From the NCBI GenBank assembly GCA_004375895.1, contig SOJW01000010.1:1-64000 (forward strand): 64,000 nt of DNA, in the 5' to 3' direction. A program made the translations under genes and the position numbers. Positions 1 through 8,907 of the stretch are shown here, piece after piece; within the stretch, counting starts at the first letter, position 1; each line of letters opens with the position of its first letter. This stretch comes from Candidatus Stahliibacteriota bacterium (GTDB lineage: Bacteria > Hydrothermota > Tepidihabitantia > B3-TA06). Below the pieces are notes generated by a model. It saw only the letters and a program-made list of their open reading frames with translations, did not search any database and had not been told where the DNA came from.

Positions 1-87
1 ATGAATCCTCGCAAGGACGCAGTTGAGTTTGCAGCCGACCCCTGGCCCGACTCCTGGAAGGATGTGGAGCTGGTTGAGACGCGCTAA
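1..87 (+). CDS. 3' end of an unidentified gene (partial)
   Basis: An open frame runs from the first base to a TAA at 85-87 and encodes 28 residues ending in WKDVELVETR. It happens to begin with ATG at base 1, but no upstream sequence is available, so it is more likely the C-terminal tail of a longer protein cut by the window edge. The promoter of the cold-shock gene starts about 20 bases downstream. No family is recognisable from so short a tail. Confidence 0.4.
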   Translation: MNPRKDAVEFAADPWPDSWKDVELVETR

Positions 88-105
88 CATTCCTCTTAAA
101 CGAGC

Positions 106-133
106 TTGACAAACATCCTACAAGCCGTAATAT
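106..133 (+). promoter_or_regulatory. Sigma-70-type promoter of the cold-shock gene
   Basis: TTGACA at 106-111, a 16-bp spacer and TAATAT at 128-133. The expected start near 140 leaves a leader of about 57 bases before the cold-shock ATG. Structured leaders are common in this family. An AAGGAGG ribosome site lies at 183-189. Confidence 0.7.
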
Positions 134-196
134 AACACGTAATGGTTCGCACGAAACGAACCTGGGTATTGGTTTTTCCGGTAAGGAGGAAAGTCT

Positions 197-400
197 ATGC
201 CGACGGGCAAAGTTAAATGGTTCGACAACAAGAAGGGCTACGGCTTTATTGAGCTGGATGACGGGGCGGGTGACATCTTTGTTCACTACTCCGACATCCT
301 GGAGGAAGGGTTCAAGTCGCTCTCCGAAGGAGATGCGGTTGAGTTCGAGATCTCCGAGTCCGACCAGGCCCGCAAAGCGATTAAAGTCAAGAAGATTTAG
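197..400 (+). CDS. Cold-shock domain protein (CspA family)
   Basis: 67 residues, the usual length of a single cold-shock domain. It is a cytoplasmic five-stranded OB-fold protein that binds single-stranded RNA/DNA and acts as an RNA chaperone. RNP1 is visible as KGYGFI (residues 13-18) and RNP2 as DIFVHY (26-31), with the typical GKVKWF start. The ATG follows a strong AAGGAGG at 183-189 and a TTGACA/TAATAT promoter. The folK frame overlaps its 3' part, which is unusual (see folK). Family assignment is secure; which paralogue it is cannot be told. Confidence 0.95.
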   Translation: MPTGKVKWFDNKKGYGFIELDDGAGDIFVHYSDILEEGFKSLSEGDAVEFEISESDQARKAIKVKKI

Positions 401-905
401 TTCCAGCAGCGATCCGGGCCGGGCTCCTGTCCATGTCTACATAGCCCTGGGAAGTAACTGGGGCAGGAGAGAGGGGTTTTTAACCAAGGCCCGCATGCTT
501 CTCGAAGCGCAAGGAGTAAGAATCCTTAACGCGTCATCTATCTATCGCACCTTCCCTGAGGGCTTTCGCTTCCAGCCCTCATTCCTTAATCAGGTATTGG
601 CAGCCGAAACTTCCCTTTCTCCACTTGAGTTACTTGAAGCCAGCAGGCAAATCGAACGCAGATTGAATCGCATACGGCCATTCCCAAACGCGCCCAGAAC
701 GATTGACATTGACCTGCTTTTCTATAATAATGTAGTGATGGATACCCCGACGCTCACCCTGCCGCACCCAAGAGTTGCGGAACGCGCCTTTGTACTCGTG
801 CCCCTTGCAGAGATAGCGCCTCGGATGCAGCATCCTGTTTTTGGTCTGAGCGTTACCCAGATGCTTTCTGAGGTGGACACCAGCGGGGTCAGGCGATGGC
901 GGTGA
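339..905 (+). CDS. folK: 2-amino-4-hydroxy-6-hydroxymethyldihydropteridine pyrophosphokinase
   Basis: HPPK transfers pyrophosphate from ATP to 6-hydroxymethyl-7,8-dihydropterin in folate synthesis. The conserved core starts at VYIALGSN (435 onward) and contains the signature [17 protein letters not shown]; from there about 156 residues match the usual ~160. The start is a problem: between the csp stop (400) and the core there is no ATG, GTG or TTG in this frame. The best upstream candidate is TTG at 339, six bases after GAAGGAG (326-332), which makes a 32-residue extension translated inside csp in another frame. ATG at 333 is also possible but abuts the ribosome site. A non-canonical start or a sequencing error near 400 are alternatives. 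The 3' end overlaps the kinase gene by 10 bases. Confidence 0.8.
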   Translation: MSSRSPSPTRPAKRLKSRRFSSSSDPGRAPVHVYIALGSNWGRREGFLTKARMLLEAQGVRILNASSIYRTFPEGFRFQPSFLNQVLAAETSLSPLELLEASRQIERRLNRIRPFPNAPRTIDIDLLFYNNVVMDTPTLTLPHPRVAERAFVLVPLAEIAPRMQHPVFGLSVTQMLSEVDTSGVRRWR

Positions 906-1531
906 GGAAGAACCTTGTGTGTGTCGAGGGGGTGATCGGTGTGGGCAAGACAACCCTTGCCTTAAAGCTTGCTCAGGAGTGGGGGGCGGTGACGTTGCTT
1001 GAGGAAGCCCTGGAGAATCCCTATCTTGAGAGATTCTACGAGGACCCGGAGACGTTTGCGTTCCCGGTCCAGCTGCACTTTCTCTCCTCCCGTTTCAAGG
1101 AACTATCAAGGCTAAAACAGACAAGTCTTTTTGATAGGGTAGCGGTAGCGGACTACACCTTCCAGAAGGACTGGGTTTTCGCATCCATAAATCTATCCGA
1201 CTCGGACTTCAAGGTATACGAGAAGATGTATGCCGAGATGCTTCCCCAGGTTCCGTTGCCTGATCTGGTCATCCTGTTGCAGGCAAGGGTTGAGAGTTTG
1301 ATGCGCAGGATCGCCAGGCGCAGTCGGTCCATGGAGCGCGGTATCGCCCGCGAGTATATCGAGGACCTTGCCGAGGCTTACAACGGCTTCTTCCTTACCT
1401 ATTATCAGGGGCCGCTGCTGGTGGTCAACACCGACAACCTGGATCTTGAGAATAACCCTACCCATTTCCGCCGGCTGCTTGCCGAGATCGAGGCCACCGG
1501 CCAGGGAAGACGGTTCCTAGGCTCCGCATAA
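896..1531 (+). CDS. Deoxynucleoside kinase (dGK/dAK-like)
   Basis: 211 residues of the deoxyribonucleoside kinase family, which phosphorylates deoxynucleosides in the salvage pathway using ATP. The P-loop is GVIGVGKT (residues 12-19) and a DRVAVAD stretch matches the DRS-like motif of the family. An arginine-rich lid (RRIARRSRSMERG) lies near residues 140-155. The start overlaps the folK stop by 10 bases and panB follows after one base, so these cofactor/nucleotide genes form one operon. Substrate preference (dG/dA versus dC/dT) cannot be read from the sequence. Confidence 0.85.
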   Translation: MAVRKNLVCVEGVIGVGKTTLALKLAQEWGAVTLLEEALENPYLERFYEDPETFAFPVQLHFLSSRFKELSRLKQTSLFDRVAVADYTFQKDWVFASINLSDSDFKVYEKMYAEMLPQVPLPDLVILLQARVESLMRRIARRSRSMERGIAREYIEDLAEAYNGFFLTYYQGPLLVVNTDNLDLENNPTHFRRLLAEIEATGQGRRFLGSA

Positions 1532-1532
1532 C

Positions 1533-2354
1533 ATGAACCACACACCGTCCCAACCCCCCAAGCCATACACAGTTCCTCGTATCCGCGAGCTAAAGGGCTC
1601 CGAGCGGATAGCAGCCATCACCTGCTACGACGCGAGCTTTGCCCGCATCATAGATCAGACACCGATCCAGCTCGTTCTGGTCGGGGATTCGGCTGCCAAC
1701 GTTATCTACGGCCTGGATACCACCCTGCCTATTAGGATCGATGAAATGGTTATGCACACCCGTGCGGTGGCCGCCGGATTAACTCGTCCGCTGCTTGTGG
1801 GTGACATGCCCTTTTTATCCTACCAACCGTCCGCAGAGATCGCCATAACCAACGCTGGCAGATTGCTTCAGGCAGGTGCCAAGGCGGTCAAGGTGGAGGG
1901 CGGTGGCGCGCATATACGGGGGATCATCACCAAGCTCGTGGAGATCGGGATACCGGTGATGGGCCATCTTGGGCTTACGCCGCAGTCGGTTCACCGGTTT
2001 GGAGGTTTCAAGCTGCAGGGCAAGAAGGCATCCGACGCGGAACGCATGCTGGTCGAGGCAAAGCTTTTGGAGCAGGCGGGCTGCTTCTCCTTGGTTCTTG
2101 AAAAGATACCATCAAAGCTTGCAGCAAAGATCACCTCCAGTGTCTCTATCCCCACTATCGGCATAGGCGCCGGTCCCTCATGTGACGGTCAGATACTTGT
2201 TCTTTACGACCTTCTGGGCCTTGACCCAGCATTCAAGCCTCGCTTCGTGCGCCGCTACGCCGAGCTTGCAGGCATAATCCTCGATGCTCTGGCACGCTAC
2301 GCCTCCGATGTGATGGCCGGTAACTTCCCATCGGATAAGGAAAGCTTCAGCTGA
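1533..2354 (+). CDS. panB: 3-methyl-2-oxobutanoate hydroxymethyltransferase
   Basis: First committed step of pantothenate (coenzyme A) synthesis: transfers a hydroxymethyl group from 5,10-methylene-tetrahydrofolate to 2-oxoisovalerate. The 273 residues show the family motifs: ITCYDASFARIID, VGDSAANVIYGLDTTLPI, VKVEGG, GHLGLTPQS and GIGAGPSCDGQILVLYD. Length is normal. It is the last gene of the csp-folK-dNK-panB run; the folate link with folK fits. No panC or panD lies in the window. Confidence 0.95.
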   Translation: MNHTPSQPPKPYTVPRIRELKGSERIAAITCYDASFARIIDQTPIQLVLVGDSAANVIYGLDTTLPIRIDEMVMHTRAVAAGLTRPLLVGDMPFLSYQPSAEIAITNAGRLLQAGAKAVKVEGGGAHIRGIITKLVEIGIPVMGHLGLTPQSVHRFGGFKLQGKKASDAERMLVEAKLLEQAGCFSLVLEKIPSKLAAKITSSVSIPTIGIGAGPSCDGQILVLYDLLGLDPAFKPRFVRRYAELAGIILDALARYASDVMAGNFPSDKESFS

Positions 2355-2410
2355 CATTCCTCTACTCTACAATTCCAAGGAGTACCGTTATCTGCAACGT
2401 GAGTTAACAG

Positions 2411-2439
2411 TTGACATCCGGGTTCCTCAGGCCTATAGT
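2411..2439 (+). promoter_or_regulatory. Promoter of the secreted barrel-like protein
   Basis: TTGACA at 2411-2416, 17-bp spacer, TATAGT at 2434-2439. The predicted start near 2446 gives a leader of only about 5 bases to the GTG at 2451 (about 11 to the ATG at 2457). Confidence 0.7.
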
Positions 2440-2450
2440 TATATAGGATT

Positions 2451-3380
2451 GTGAAGATGAAGAAGTTGTGCTTGACCGCCTTTGTGGTCTTTATGTCTAT
2501 CTCTATCCCATCGCCCGTTCTTTATGCCCGCAGGCCTTCAAGGGTGGAGGAGCAGCTGAGGGTGGCAGACACAAACGAGTTGCAGCTCCTTATAAGCATG
2601 GACGGAGAGATGCTTTTCGGCAGGATCACGAAGATCGTTGCCGATTACGTCCACTTTGCGACCGACGGGGATACGACAATTATCTTCATACCTCAGATCA
2701 AGGAGGTCAGGGAGGTTACCTCCGACAACATAAAGAACGGCAGGTACTGGTTTCCCAACCCCAACGTCACGAGGCTGTATCTATGTCCCACCGCTCGTTT
2801 GTTAGAGAAGGGGCAGGGCTACGTGGCAGCTTACTATATCCTTGCGCCTTTGGCTGCATACGCGGTGACGGATAACTTTACTATTGCCGGAGGAGCTTCG
2901 TTTCTTACCGCGGTTAATTTCGGCGGAGCCTACTTATTACCTAAAGTGGGTGTAGCTTTTGGAGAATACGTCTCGTTATCCGCAGGAGCTGTGGCTGCAC
3001 AGGGGTTTGGCCAGGAGGGTTTCAATCCGACCCTTCTTTTGGGTTATGGTGTCGGCACCTTTGGGAGGCCCGATGTCAGCATTAGCGTTGGTGCTGGTTA
3101 CGGTGTTTCCCGGCTATATACGCAAGGGCCCGAGGAGAAAACAATGTTCTACTCTACACCTGGATTCATGTTGGGCGGCGAGTTAAGGGTGGCGCGAAAG
3201 ATAGCGTTGGTCACCGAGAACTACTTTATCAGGGAGTGGGGAAACTACAGGCCGGTTATCTCCTACGGGATGCGCTTCTTTGGCGAGACCTTCAGCCTGG
3301 AGGGCGCTTTCATCTACAGCAAGGATTTGATTACCGGATTCCCTGGCTTTCCATTCGGCAGCATCGTCTACAACTTTTAG
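2451..3380 (+). CDS. Secreted protein with Sm-like N-terminal module and barrel-like C-terminus
   Basis: Not a family I can name. 309 residues: a signal peptide (about 1-26, LCLTAFVVFMSISIP), then a short beta module around 40-85 (LLISMDGEMLFGRITKI...IFIPQIKEV) that reads like the Sm-like domains placed before some outer-membrane proteins. From about residue 120 on there are alternating Gly/aromatic strands ending in terminal Phe (GSIVYNF), as in outer-membrane beta-barrels. Start is GTG 2451 or ATG 2457, with AGGA at 2445-2448. A dispersed hairpin repeat (3391-3430) follows the stop. Outer-membrane location is inferred from composition only. Confidence 0.7.
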   Translation: MKMKKLCLTAFVVFMSISIPSPVLYARRPSRVEEQLRVADTNELQLLISMDGEMLFGRITKIVADYVHFATDGDTTIIFIPQIKEVREVTSDNIKNGRYWFPNPNVTRLYLCPTARLLEKGQGYVAAYYILAPLAAYAVTDNFTIAGGASFLTAVNFGGAYLLPKVGVAFGEYVSLSAGAVAAQGFGQEGFNPTLLLGYGVGTFGRPDVSISVGAGYGVSRLYTQGPEEKTMFYSTPGFMLGGELRVARKIALVTENYFIREWGNYRPVISYGMRFFGETFSLEGAFIYSKDLITGFPGFPFGSIVYNF

Positions 3381-3390
3381 ACACCCCACG

Positions 3391-3430
3391 AATTAAATGC
3401 TCCTTTTTGCCTTCTGCAAAAAGATCGCAA
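3391..3430 (-). repeat. Dispersed hairpin repeat, copy A
   Basis: Read on the minus strand: TTGCGAT, an 8-bp stem CTTTTTGC/GCAAAAAG with loop AGAAG, then GGAGCATTTAATT. Same flanks as copies at 13675-13713, 42828-42867 and 57626-57665, with a different stem. Confidence 0.75.
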
Positions 3431-3483
3431 AACACCCCGTCGTCGCGACCGACCGTCCGCCTCGTTCAGAGGCGGGGAAGAAT

Positions 3484-3506
3484 GTAGGGGCCGACCTTCA
3501 GGTTGG
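3484..3506 (+). repeat. Short palindromic dispersed repeat
   Basis: GTAGGGGCCGACCTTCAGGT and the next three bases recur on the minus strand at 32336-32360 with a single difference. The element is a near-perfect inverted repeat (CCGACCT/AGGTTGG). It sits in the convergent gap between two genes and may help end transcription. Confidence 0.6.
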
Positions 3507-3514
3507 CACGCTTA

Positions 3515-5110
3515 CTATCTTATGAGAACAACCTTCTGTGTTTTGGATGACGCATCCCCCTCAACCCTTGCGAAGTAGACGCCGGAGGGGAGGCGGGAGG
3601 ACGGCGGCGTCCAGATGCCCTTGCCTTCGATGGTCTCCTCAAGCACTTTCCGGCCGTCAGCGGTGTAGAGGCTAAGCCTTGCCTCGCCCGTAACACTCCC
3701 GGACACGTCGTATGAAAGCCGGTTGAGCGAGGCTGAAAGCTTGATAGGGGATGCGGTCTGGATGGAAGATTCCACTACCCCTACGCCCATGTCCCAGTCA
3801 GAGATTAAGGCCCAGGCCTCACAGAGACTATCGGGCGTGGAATGGGGATATACCCACACGATTCGGTCGTCGCACACCCCTACCGCAGGTACAAAATAAG
3901 CCATCCATACGGGGTTAATTCCCTGTGCGGTATCTTTTTCGAAGGGTAACGTATACTCGAAGAGGTTAGTCTGACGCCAAGGCTCGTTGTCCCGAATCTC
4001 TCCAATTATGCCGCCCGGACGCTCCCACCACCAGTTTTCGTGTAACTCACTCCTTCGAAGATGCGTTTCAGCAAACCGCCCATCAGAAGAGAAGGCAACT
4101 GAGAACATCTTTTCCCAGGCCCCAACTTCGTGAGGATCAATCATCACCAAGCGTATGGGATACCGCGCCAACCCACGATGGCCGAACACTCGACCCATAA
4201 GCCCCCATCCATTTAAATCTATAGATTTTCTTTGCCAGAACGCCACGAAGCGGTCATTATCGAGCCAAAGGAGCGGGGCATCCCAGTTGCCGTACTTATC
4301 CCCACAATCATCCAAGAGATGCCCCCTGGACCTCCACGACAGGATTGGTTCGTCCTGCACATCGAACACCTGGAACCGCAGATACGCCGTGTCAGAATAA
4401 ACAGGAATAAGCTGATCACGCCAGGTTACCACCACGTCGCCCGCATCGTTCAAAGCAACCCTAGGATAATAGAAGAATACACACTCCTCATCACAAGCCA
4501 GGAAGGGCCGGTTCTCAGGATCACCCTCCAGATCAAAGCGCCCCACCCACACGTAGTTCTTGTAAGTGGGGGGGCCAAGCTCTATCTCACACCAGGTTAC
4601 CACGAACTCCTCATTATTGTTAAGGCTCAGGTCAATCGGGCTGAATAGCAGCGTCTGCTCACCTAAGAGTGCGCGGGCAACCAAGGTGTGCGCAGAGCCA
4701 ACAGGGCTGCCGTCAGGAGCAAAACGCTGAAAGCGCACATAGGAAGGCTCCTCCTTACCCTGAGTCTTCCTCTCTTCCCAAAGCAGGATGGTATTGCCTA
4801 CCGTGTCTATCTCAAGGCAAGGGTGGCGGATCCACGTGGTGTCCGCAAGCTTTGTAATCTTATAGGGATCGGTCATTGTGTTTCCATCCCGGTCAAAGAA
4901 GCGGATAAAAAGCTCCTGCTCTGGATCATCAAGATCATCGGGATCGCCGGAAGCTATGCCGTCTACCCAAGCTACAGCAAAATGGCCATCTGAGGCCATT
5001 GCCGCACAACCCTGTCTCTGATTATGGCCGGGCTGGTGGTCTGCTACCCGAAACGGCTCTACAAGAACACCACCCCACAGGGTCAAAGCCAAAAGACTTA
5101 TACTGAACAT
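3515..5110 (-). CDS. Secreted protein with type IX secretion-like C-terminal sorting domain
   Basis: 531 residues from the ATG at 5110, chosen because it follows AAGGAGG by five bases and starts a clean signal peptide (MFSISLLALTLWGG). An upstream TTG at 5158 lies in the -35 box and is rejected. The body has repeated sandwich- or propeller-like segments (FAVAWVDG, FVVTWCE, VVVTWRDQ) seen in large secreted proteins of uncertain function. The last ~85 residues match the T9SS type A pattern: LSLYTADGRKVLEE...LPSGVYFARVE...KVVLIR. Export across the outer membrane by a type IX-like system is inferred; no T9SS core gene other than PorV-like barrels is in the window. Confidence 0.8.
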   Translation of the reverse strand: MFSISLLALTLWGGVLVEPFRVADHQPGHNQRQGCAAMASDGHFAVAWVDGIASGDPDDLDDPEQELFIRFFDRDGNTMTDPYKITKLADTTWIRHPCLEIDTVGNTILLWEERKTQGKEEPSYVRFQRFAPDGSPVGSAHTLVARALLGEQTLLFSPIDLSLNNNEEFVVTWCEIELGPPTYKNYVWVGRFDLEGDPENRPFLACDEECVFFYYPRVALNDAGDVVVTWRDQLIPVYSDTAYLRFQVFDVQDEPILSWRSRGHLLDDCGDKYGNWDAPLLWLDNDRFVAFWQRKSIDLNGWGLMGRVFGHRGLARYPIRLVMIDPHEVGAWEKMFSVAFSSDGRFAETHLRRSELHENWWWERPGGIIGEIRDNEPWRQTNLFEYTLPFEKDTAQGINPVWMAYFVPAVGVCDDRIVWVYPHSTPDSLCEAWALISDWDMGVGVVESSIQTASPIKLSASLNRLSYDVSGSVTGEARLSLYTADGRKVLEETIEGKGIWTPPSSRLPSGVYFARVEGDASSKTQKVVLIR

Positions 5111-5129
5111 CTTGACCTCCTTTATGTCT

Positions 5130-5158
5130 ATCATAAACCGGTTCTTCGGCAATGTCAA
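5130..5158 (-). promoter_or_regulatory. Promoter of the sorting-domain protein
   Basis: Minus strand: TTGACA at 5158-5153, 17-bp spacer, TATGAT at 5135-5130. The leader is about 15 bases and includes AAGGAGG. It separates this gene from the upstream clpX. Confidence 0.7.
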
Positions 5159-5249
5159 ACTGTTTAGGGTTGGTCAGATCAAATAGTATCAGAATTTTAA
5201 CGATAGGAGCCGCCGTTTTATGGGTATATGTACTGGCGGTTAAGGATTC

Positions 5250-6506
5250 TTACCTGGCCTTGCGTTTGGCGGCGGGCTTGCGAAAGCGCGGGACCTTACC
5301 CTTGGTTAGCACCTCTTCGCCTATAGTGCACTCCACGTAGCCCTTCTTCTTGCGTTCGGGCAGCTCGAACATGATGTCGAGCATGGTCTGCTCCATGATG
5401 GAACGCAGACCTCGCGCACCTGAGCCGCGTTCTGTGGCCCGCTGGGCAACCGCCTCGAGCGCCGCGTCTGAAAAGCGCAGCTTTATCCCCTCCATATCGA
5501 AGTAGTGCTGGTATTGATTCAGGATAGCGTTGCGCGGCTCGGTAAGGATGCGCACAAGGGCGGCTTCATCAAGGGATGTCAGGGATACGACAACCGGGAT
5601 GCGCCCCACAAGCTCAGGGATAAGTCCATAGTGAACCAGATCCTCAGGCTCAACACGGGCAAGTATCTCATCGTCTGAAAGGTCCTCCACCCTGTCGCGT
5701 TGGATACCGAATCCAATCGCGGTCTTGCGCAGTCTGGAGCGGATGATTGGCACCAGGCCGTCGAACATCCCGCCGAAGATGAAGAGTATGCCGCGGGTGT
5801 CTACCGGTATGAACTGCTGCTCCGGATGCTTGCGCCCGCCGCGCGGCGGCACGTTGGCCACGGTTCCTTCTATGATTTTAAGGAGAGCTTGCTGGACTCC
5901 CTCGCCTGAGACGTCGCGGGTTATAGAGGGCGAGTCAGAGCGCCGGCCAAGCTTGTCTATCTCATCAAGATATATGATACCAGTCTGCGCTCGTTCCAGA
6001 TCGTAGTTGGCGGCCTGCAGAAGTCTGAGTATGATATTCTCAACGTCTTCCCCAACGTAACCCGCCTCGGTAAGTGGGGTTGCGTCTGAGATCGAGAACG
6101 GCACGTTCAGATACCGTGCCATGGTCTGAGCAAGCAGGGTCTTGCCAACCCCGGTAGGACCGATGAGTAGTATGTTTGCCTTCTCGATCTCAACGCCCTT
6201 GCGTCGGGTTATCAACCGCTTGTAGTGATTGTATACGGCGACCGAGAGCACCTTCTTTGCCCGCCCCTGGGCTATTACGTAGTTGTCGAGATGCGCCTTG
6301 AACTCGGCGGGTGTAGGTAGGCTGCTAAGGGAAAACGTCTGCTCTGCCCGCTCCTCATTCTCGATGACACCTGCAAACAGCTTAACGCATGAATCACAGA
6401 TGTAGCCCCGGCGTCCGGAGATCATGCGCTTCACGACCTGCTTTGGCCGGCCGCAGAACGAGCAGACTACCTCGTGACTAGCTCTTTTTTGATTCTTTTC
6501 GCTCAC
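5250..6506 (-). CDS. clpX: ATP-dependent Clp protease ATP-binding subunit ClpX
   Basis: AAA+ unfoldase that feeds substrates to ClpP. The N-terminal zinc finger (CSFC...CDSC) is followed by Walker A GPTGVGKT, pore loop GYVGED, Walker [10 protein letters not shown] and the sensor-2/arginine region [12 protein letters not shown] at 6506 is preferred because it puts the first zinc Cys at residue 15, as in orthologues. ATG at 6527 would add MRYWNLP. Neither has a clear ribosome site. The gene overlaps clpP by 29 bases and is probably translationally coupled. Part of a tig-clpP-clpX operon, the classic order. Confidence 0.95.
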   Translation of the reverse strand: MSEKNQKRASHEVVCSFCGRPKQVVKRMISGRRGYICDSCVKLFAGVIENEERAEQTFSLSSLPTPAEFKAHLDNYVIAQGRAKKVLSVAVYNHYKRLITRRKGVEIEKANILLIGPTGVGKTLLAQTMARYLNVPFSISDATPLTEAGYVGEDVENIILRLLQAANYDLERAQTGIIYLDEIDKLGRRSDSPSITRDVSGEGVQQALLKIIEGTVANVPPRGGRKHPEQQFIPVDTRGILFIFGGMFDGLVPIIRSRLRKTAIGFGIQRDRVEDLSDDEILARVEPEDLVHYGLIPELVGRIPVVVSLTSLDEAALVRILTEPRNAILNQYQHYFDMEGIKLRFSDAALEAVAQRATERGSGARGLRSIMEQTMLDIMFELPERKKKGYVECTIGEEVLTKGKVPRFRKPAAKRKAR

Positions 6507-7086
6507 GGGCAGGTTCCAGTATCTCATCTATCAAGCCATAGGCCTTTGCCTCATCCGGGCTCATGAAGTAATCGCGATCGGAGTCTTGCTTGATCTTTTC
6601 AACGCTTTTGCCGGTAGTTTCGGCAAGGATCTCGTTAAGCTTCTTGCGCCACTTCAGAAGCTCCTGTGCGTGGATCTCCACGTCCGCGGCCACCCCTGAA
6701 AGCCCTGAGATGGAGGGCTGGTGCAGCATTATGCGCGAGTTGGGCAAGGCGTATCGCTTACCTTTCTTGCCTGCGGCGAGAAGCACCGCCGAGATGGAAG
6801 CAGCCATCCCAACACAGATGGTCACGATGTTTGATTTGATGTAGCACATCGTGTCGTAGACGGCAAATCCTGAGGTAACGATACCGCCCGGCGAGTTGAT
6901 GTAGAGGTTGATGTCCTTCTGGGAGCTCTCGGCATCCAGAAATAAAAGCTGGGCGATAACCAGGTTGGCGACGTTATCGTCCACCGGCGAGCCCAGGAAG
7001 ATGATGCGGTCCTTAAGCAGCCGCGAGTAGATGTCGTAGGCCCGCTCACCGCGGCCCGTTTGTTCAATGACTATCGGGATATACAA
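6478..7086 (-). CDS. clpP: ATP-dependent Clp protease proteolytic subunit ClpP
   Basis: Serine peptidase that forms the tetradecameric chamber used with ClpX. The 202 residues carry the triad: Ser97 in GMAAS, His122 in MLHQPSI and Asp172 in [16 protein letters not shown] and GLIDEIL are conserved. Length is normal. It begins inside the end of tig (23-base overlap) and its own end overlaps clpX. Confidence 0.97.
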   Translation of the reverse strand: MYIPIVIEQTGRGERAYDIYSRLLKDRIIFLGSPVDDNVANLVIAQLLFLDAESSQKDINLYINSPGGIVTSGFAVYDTMCYIKSNIVTICVGMAASISAVLLAAGKKGKRYALPNSRIMLHQPSISGLSGVAADVEIHAQELLKWRKKLNEILAETTGKSVEKIKQDSDRDYFMSPDEAKAYGLIDEILEPARERKESKKS

Positions 7087-8296
7087 TTAAACCTCCTTCT
7101 GCTGCTTGCTGTAGGAGAAAATCTATAATCTTGCGTCTGCGCGCTTCGTTCATTGCTACCTCACGCCTCCAGATGGCCTGCGCCTGGGGCAAGGGAATCC
7201 CCATCCGCTCGGCGCGTTCGGCAAACCATGCTTCAAGCTCCTCATCGGAGACGCTGATCTTCTCCTTTTCAGCGATCGTCTCAAGGATGATATCGAGTTT
7301 GACGTGTTCTGCCGCCTTAGGCTCGACCTCTTGACGTGCCTCGGGTGTGTCCGGGATGCGAAGGCGTACCAGTAAGTAACGAATGCGCTCTTCGACCAGC
7401 GAGGGTGGAGGATCAAACGGATGCAACTCCAGAAGCTGGGTAAATATCTGATCCTCGCGCCGCTCCTGCATCATCCGTTCGGCTTCTTCGGTTGCGTCTG
7501 AGGCCAGCTTGGAACGCATAGCCTGAAGCGTCTCGAACCCCATCTCCTTTGCGAACCCCTCATCGAGCTCAGGCAGGCGGCGTTCCTTGATCTCGTGGAT
7601 AAAGAACTTGAAGGTGGCCTCGCGTCCGGCAAGCTCACCCGCGTCGTCAGGATACCTTACCACTGCCTCCGCGATCTCATGCACCTTCTTGCCCACCAGG
7701 GCGGCGTTTATCTGGGAAAGGTTCTCCCGGTCGCCTATCTTCACAAGCACCCTGGTCTGTTTGTCCTGTTTCTTTCCGTCGCGGTAGACCGAGTAGTCGC
7801 AGCGAACGTAGTCGCCTTCCCTTGTTTCGCGATCCACCGGCTCGAACCGGGCCGTACGCTCACGCATAGTCTCCAGATGCCTTTCTACCAGCTCATCCCC
7901 GGAGGGTTTTGGGATAGGTTCCAGCTTAAGTTTGCGGTATCCACGCACCTCGATTTCAGGCATCACCTCGGCCTCGACCTCAAAGCGGAGCTCGTCTTGC
8001 TCTATGAAGTTCCAATGCGTCAGGCGTCCCTGGGAAAGAGGACGGATGCGTTTATCTTCCAGCGCCTCGCGATACGCCCTTGATGCGAACTCCTCAACAA
8101 GCTCGACCTTGACGTCTTCGGCACAGCGGGCCGCCACCATGGACACGGGCGCCTTTCCCGGCCGGAACCCAGGGAGCTTTATCCTGCGAGTGAACCGGCG
8201 CAAGAGCTTCTCGCGCTCTTTGCGAACCTCATCAGGCTCAACCTTGCCCTCGATAGCAAGAAGCCAATCCGTCTTGTGAACCACGTTGGTTTCCAC
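7064..8296 (-). CDS. tig: Trigger factor (ribosome-associated chaperone)
   Basis: 410 residues with the three trigger-factor parts: an N-terminal ribosome-binding domain containing the signature region GFRPGKAP, a middle FKBP-like domain (about 155-235, [14 protein letters not shown]...[16 protein letters not shown]) and a C-terminal helical chaperone arm. The FKBP part is divergent, so prolyl-isomerase activity is uncertain. Start is GTG at 8296 after AAAGGAAAG. It lies about 30 bases below the tRNA-Leu gene, so it may be co-transcribed with the tRNA or use a TATAAT-like box in the gap. First gene of the tig-clpP-clpX operon. Confidence 0.93.
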   Translation of the reverse strand: METNVVHKTDWLLAIEGKVEPDEVRKEREKLLRRFTRRIKLPGFRPGKAPVSMVAARCAEDVKVELVEEFASRAYREALEDKRIRPLSQGRLTHWNFIEQDELRFEVEAEVMPEIEVRGYRKLKLEPIPKPSGDELVERHLETMRERTARFEPVDRETREGDYVRCDYSVYRDGKKQDKQTRVLVKIGDRENLSQINAALVGKKVHEIAEAVVRYPDDAGELAGREATFKFFIHEIKERRLPELDEGFAKEMGFETLQAMRSKLASDATEEAERMMQERREDQIFTQLLELHPFDPPPSLVEERIRYLLVRLRIPDTPEARQEVEPKAAEHVKLDIILETIAEKEKISVSDEELEAWFAERAERMGIPLPQAQAIWRREVAMNEARRRKIIDFLLQQAAEGGLIVYPDSH

Positions 8297-8325
8297 TTAC
8301 TTCTTTCCTTTCATTATAAAACCCA

Positions 8326-8407
8326 TGCGAGGAGGGGGAGTTGAACCCCCACGGGTTACCCCACTGGATCCTAAATCCAGCGCGTCTGCCTGTTCCGCCA
8401 TCCTCGC
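8326..8407 (-). tRNA. tRNA-Leu (anticodon TAG)
   Basis: Minus-strand cloverleaf: acceptor GCGAGGA/TCCTCGC, D arm with GCGGAACAGGCAGACGC, anticodon arm CTGGA-TTTAGGA-TCCAG giving TAG, a long variable arm (TGGGGTAACCCG) as in class II tRNAs, and T arm GGGGG-TTCAACT-CCCCC. Discriminator A; CCA is not encoded. A consensus promoter lies directly upstream. Confidence 0.95.
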
Positions 8408-8418
8408 TTTAGGATTTA

Positions 8419-8446
8419 ATTATAGGTGTGGCCAGGTGGGTGTCAA
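8419..8446 (-). promoter_or_regulatory. Consensus promoter of tRNA-Leu
   Basis: TTGACA at 8446-8441, 16-bp spacer, TATAAT at 8424-8419 on the minus strand, 11 bases before the mature tRNA 5' end. Both hexamers are perfect. Confidence 0.85.
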
Positions 8447-8497
8447 CCACGCGCCAATAATCAGAGTTAAGGATAACGAACTAGTTGAAGAGTTACA

Positions 8498-8675
8498 TTG
8501 AAACCTGACGAGCTTGACTTCCGTCGAGTGGCATGGTTGGTTCAGCTTTTCTCGTTGGAGCCATCAGCGCATCGCAGTGCTCGTGAGTTGGGAATGAACT
8601 ACCGAACAGTTTACCATTTCTTTGATCGTATCCGCAGAGCTATAGCCGCAGATAATTGTAGGGATTGGCTTAGCG
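8498..8675 (+). pseudogene. Probable transposase remnant (IS1595/ISXO2-like N-terminal part)
   Basis: An open frame from TTG 8498 encodes about 60 residues (FRRVAWLVQLFSLEP...ARELGMNYRTVYHFFDRIRRAIAA) that read like the helix-turn-helix region of IS1595-type transposases. The frame then runs into a dispersed repeat at about 8676 and stops at 8737. No DDE catalytic part follows, so this is a broken fragment next to the tRNA-Leu gene, a common landing place for mobile DNA. The match is from memory of the family and is moderate. Confidence 0.45.
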
Positions 8676-8720
8676 TCATTGCGAGCCAGCCGAAGGCTGG
8701 CGTGGCAATCTCATATATCT
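8676..8720 (+). repeat. Dispersed GTCATTGCGA...ATCTCATAT repeat, copy 1
   Basis: Begins GTCATTGCGAGCCAGCCGAA and ends GGCAATCTCATAT, with a small inverted repeat (CAGCC/GGCTG) inside. The same borders recur at 8828-8893 and, more divergent, at 13497-13552 and 57472-57528. The 8408-9034 gap otherwise holds only two promoters and the transposase remnant. Confidence 0.6.
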
Positions 8721-8827
8721 GCCCGTGTAGGAATTAACACCTGTCAGTTCATCTCCCTCTAACAAGAAAGGTGGTTACCGCCTTTGTTATAAAGAAATGT
8801 TCGGACATCTCTCATCCCCGCACCGTG

Positions 8828-8893
8828 CCCCATATGAGATTATTCCGCAGGCGTCATCCTTCGGAGCTTCGTCACTTCGTTCCTCGCAATGAC
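8828..8893 (-). repeat. Dispersed GTCATTGCGA...ATCTCATAT repeat, copy 2
   Basis: Read on the minus strand it runs from GTCATTGCGAGGAACGAAGT to AATAATCTCATATGGGG, with an inner ACGAAGTGACGAAGC. It is inverted relative to copy 1, so the two copies face each other about 110 bases apart. Confidence 0.6.
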
Positions 8894-8907
8894 TAATGAC
8901 CGTGTAG

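Noticed and set aside
249-905. Full 218-residue ORF as FolK
   Set aside because: The first ~60 codons are the cold-shock gene read in another frame; their Ser/Arg-rich composition is not part of FolK.
8286-8501. 71-residue plus-strand ORF
   Set aside because: It is antisense through the tRNA-Leu gene.
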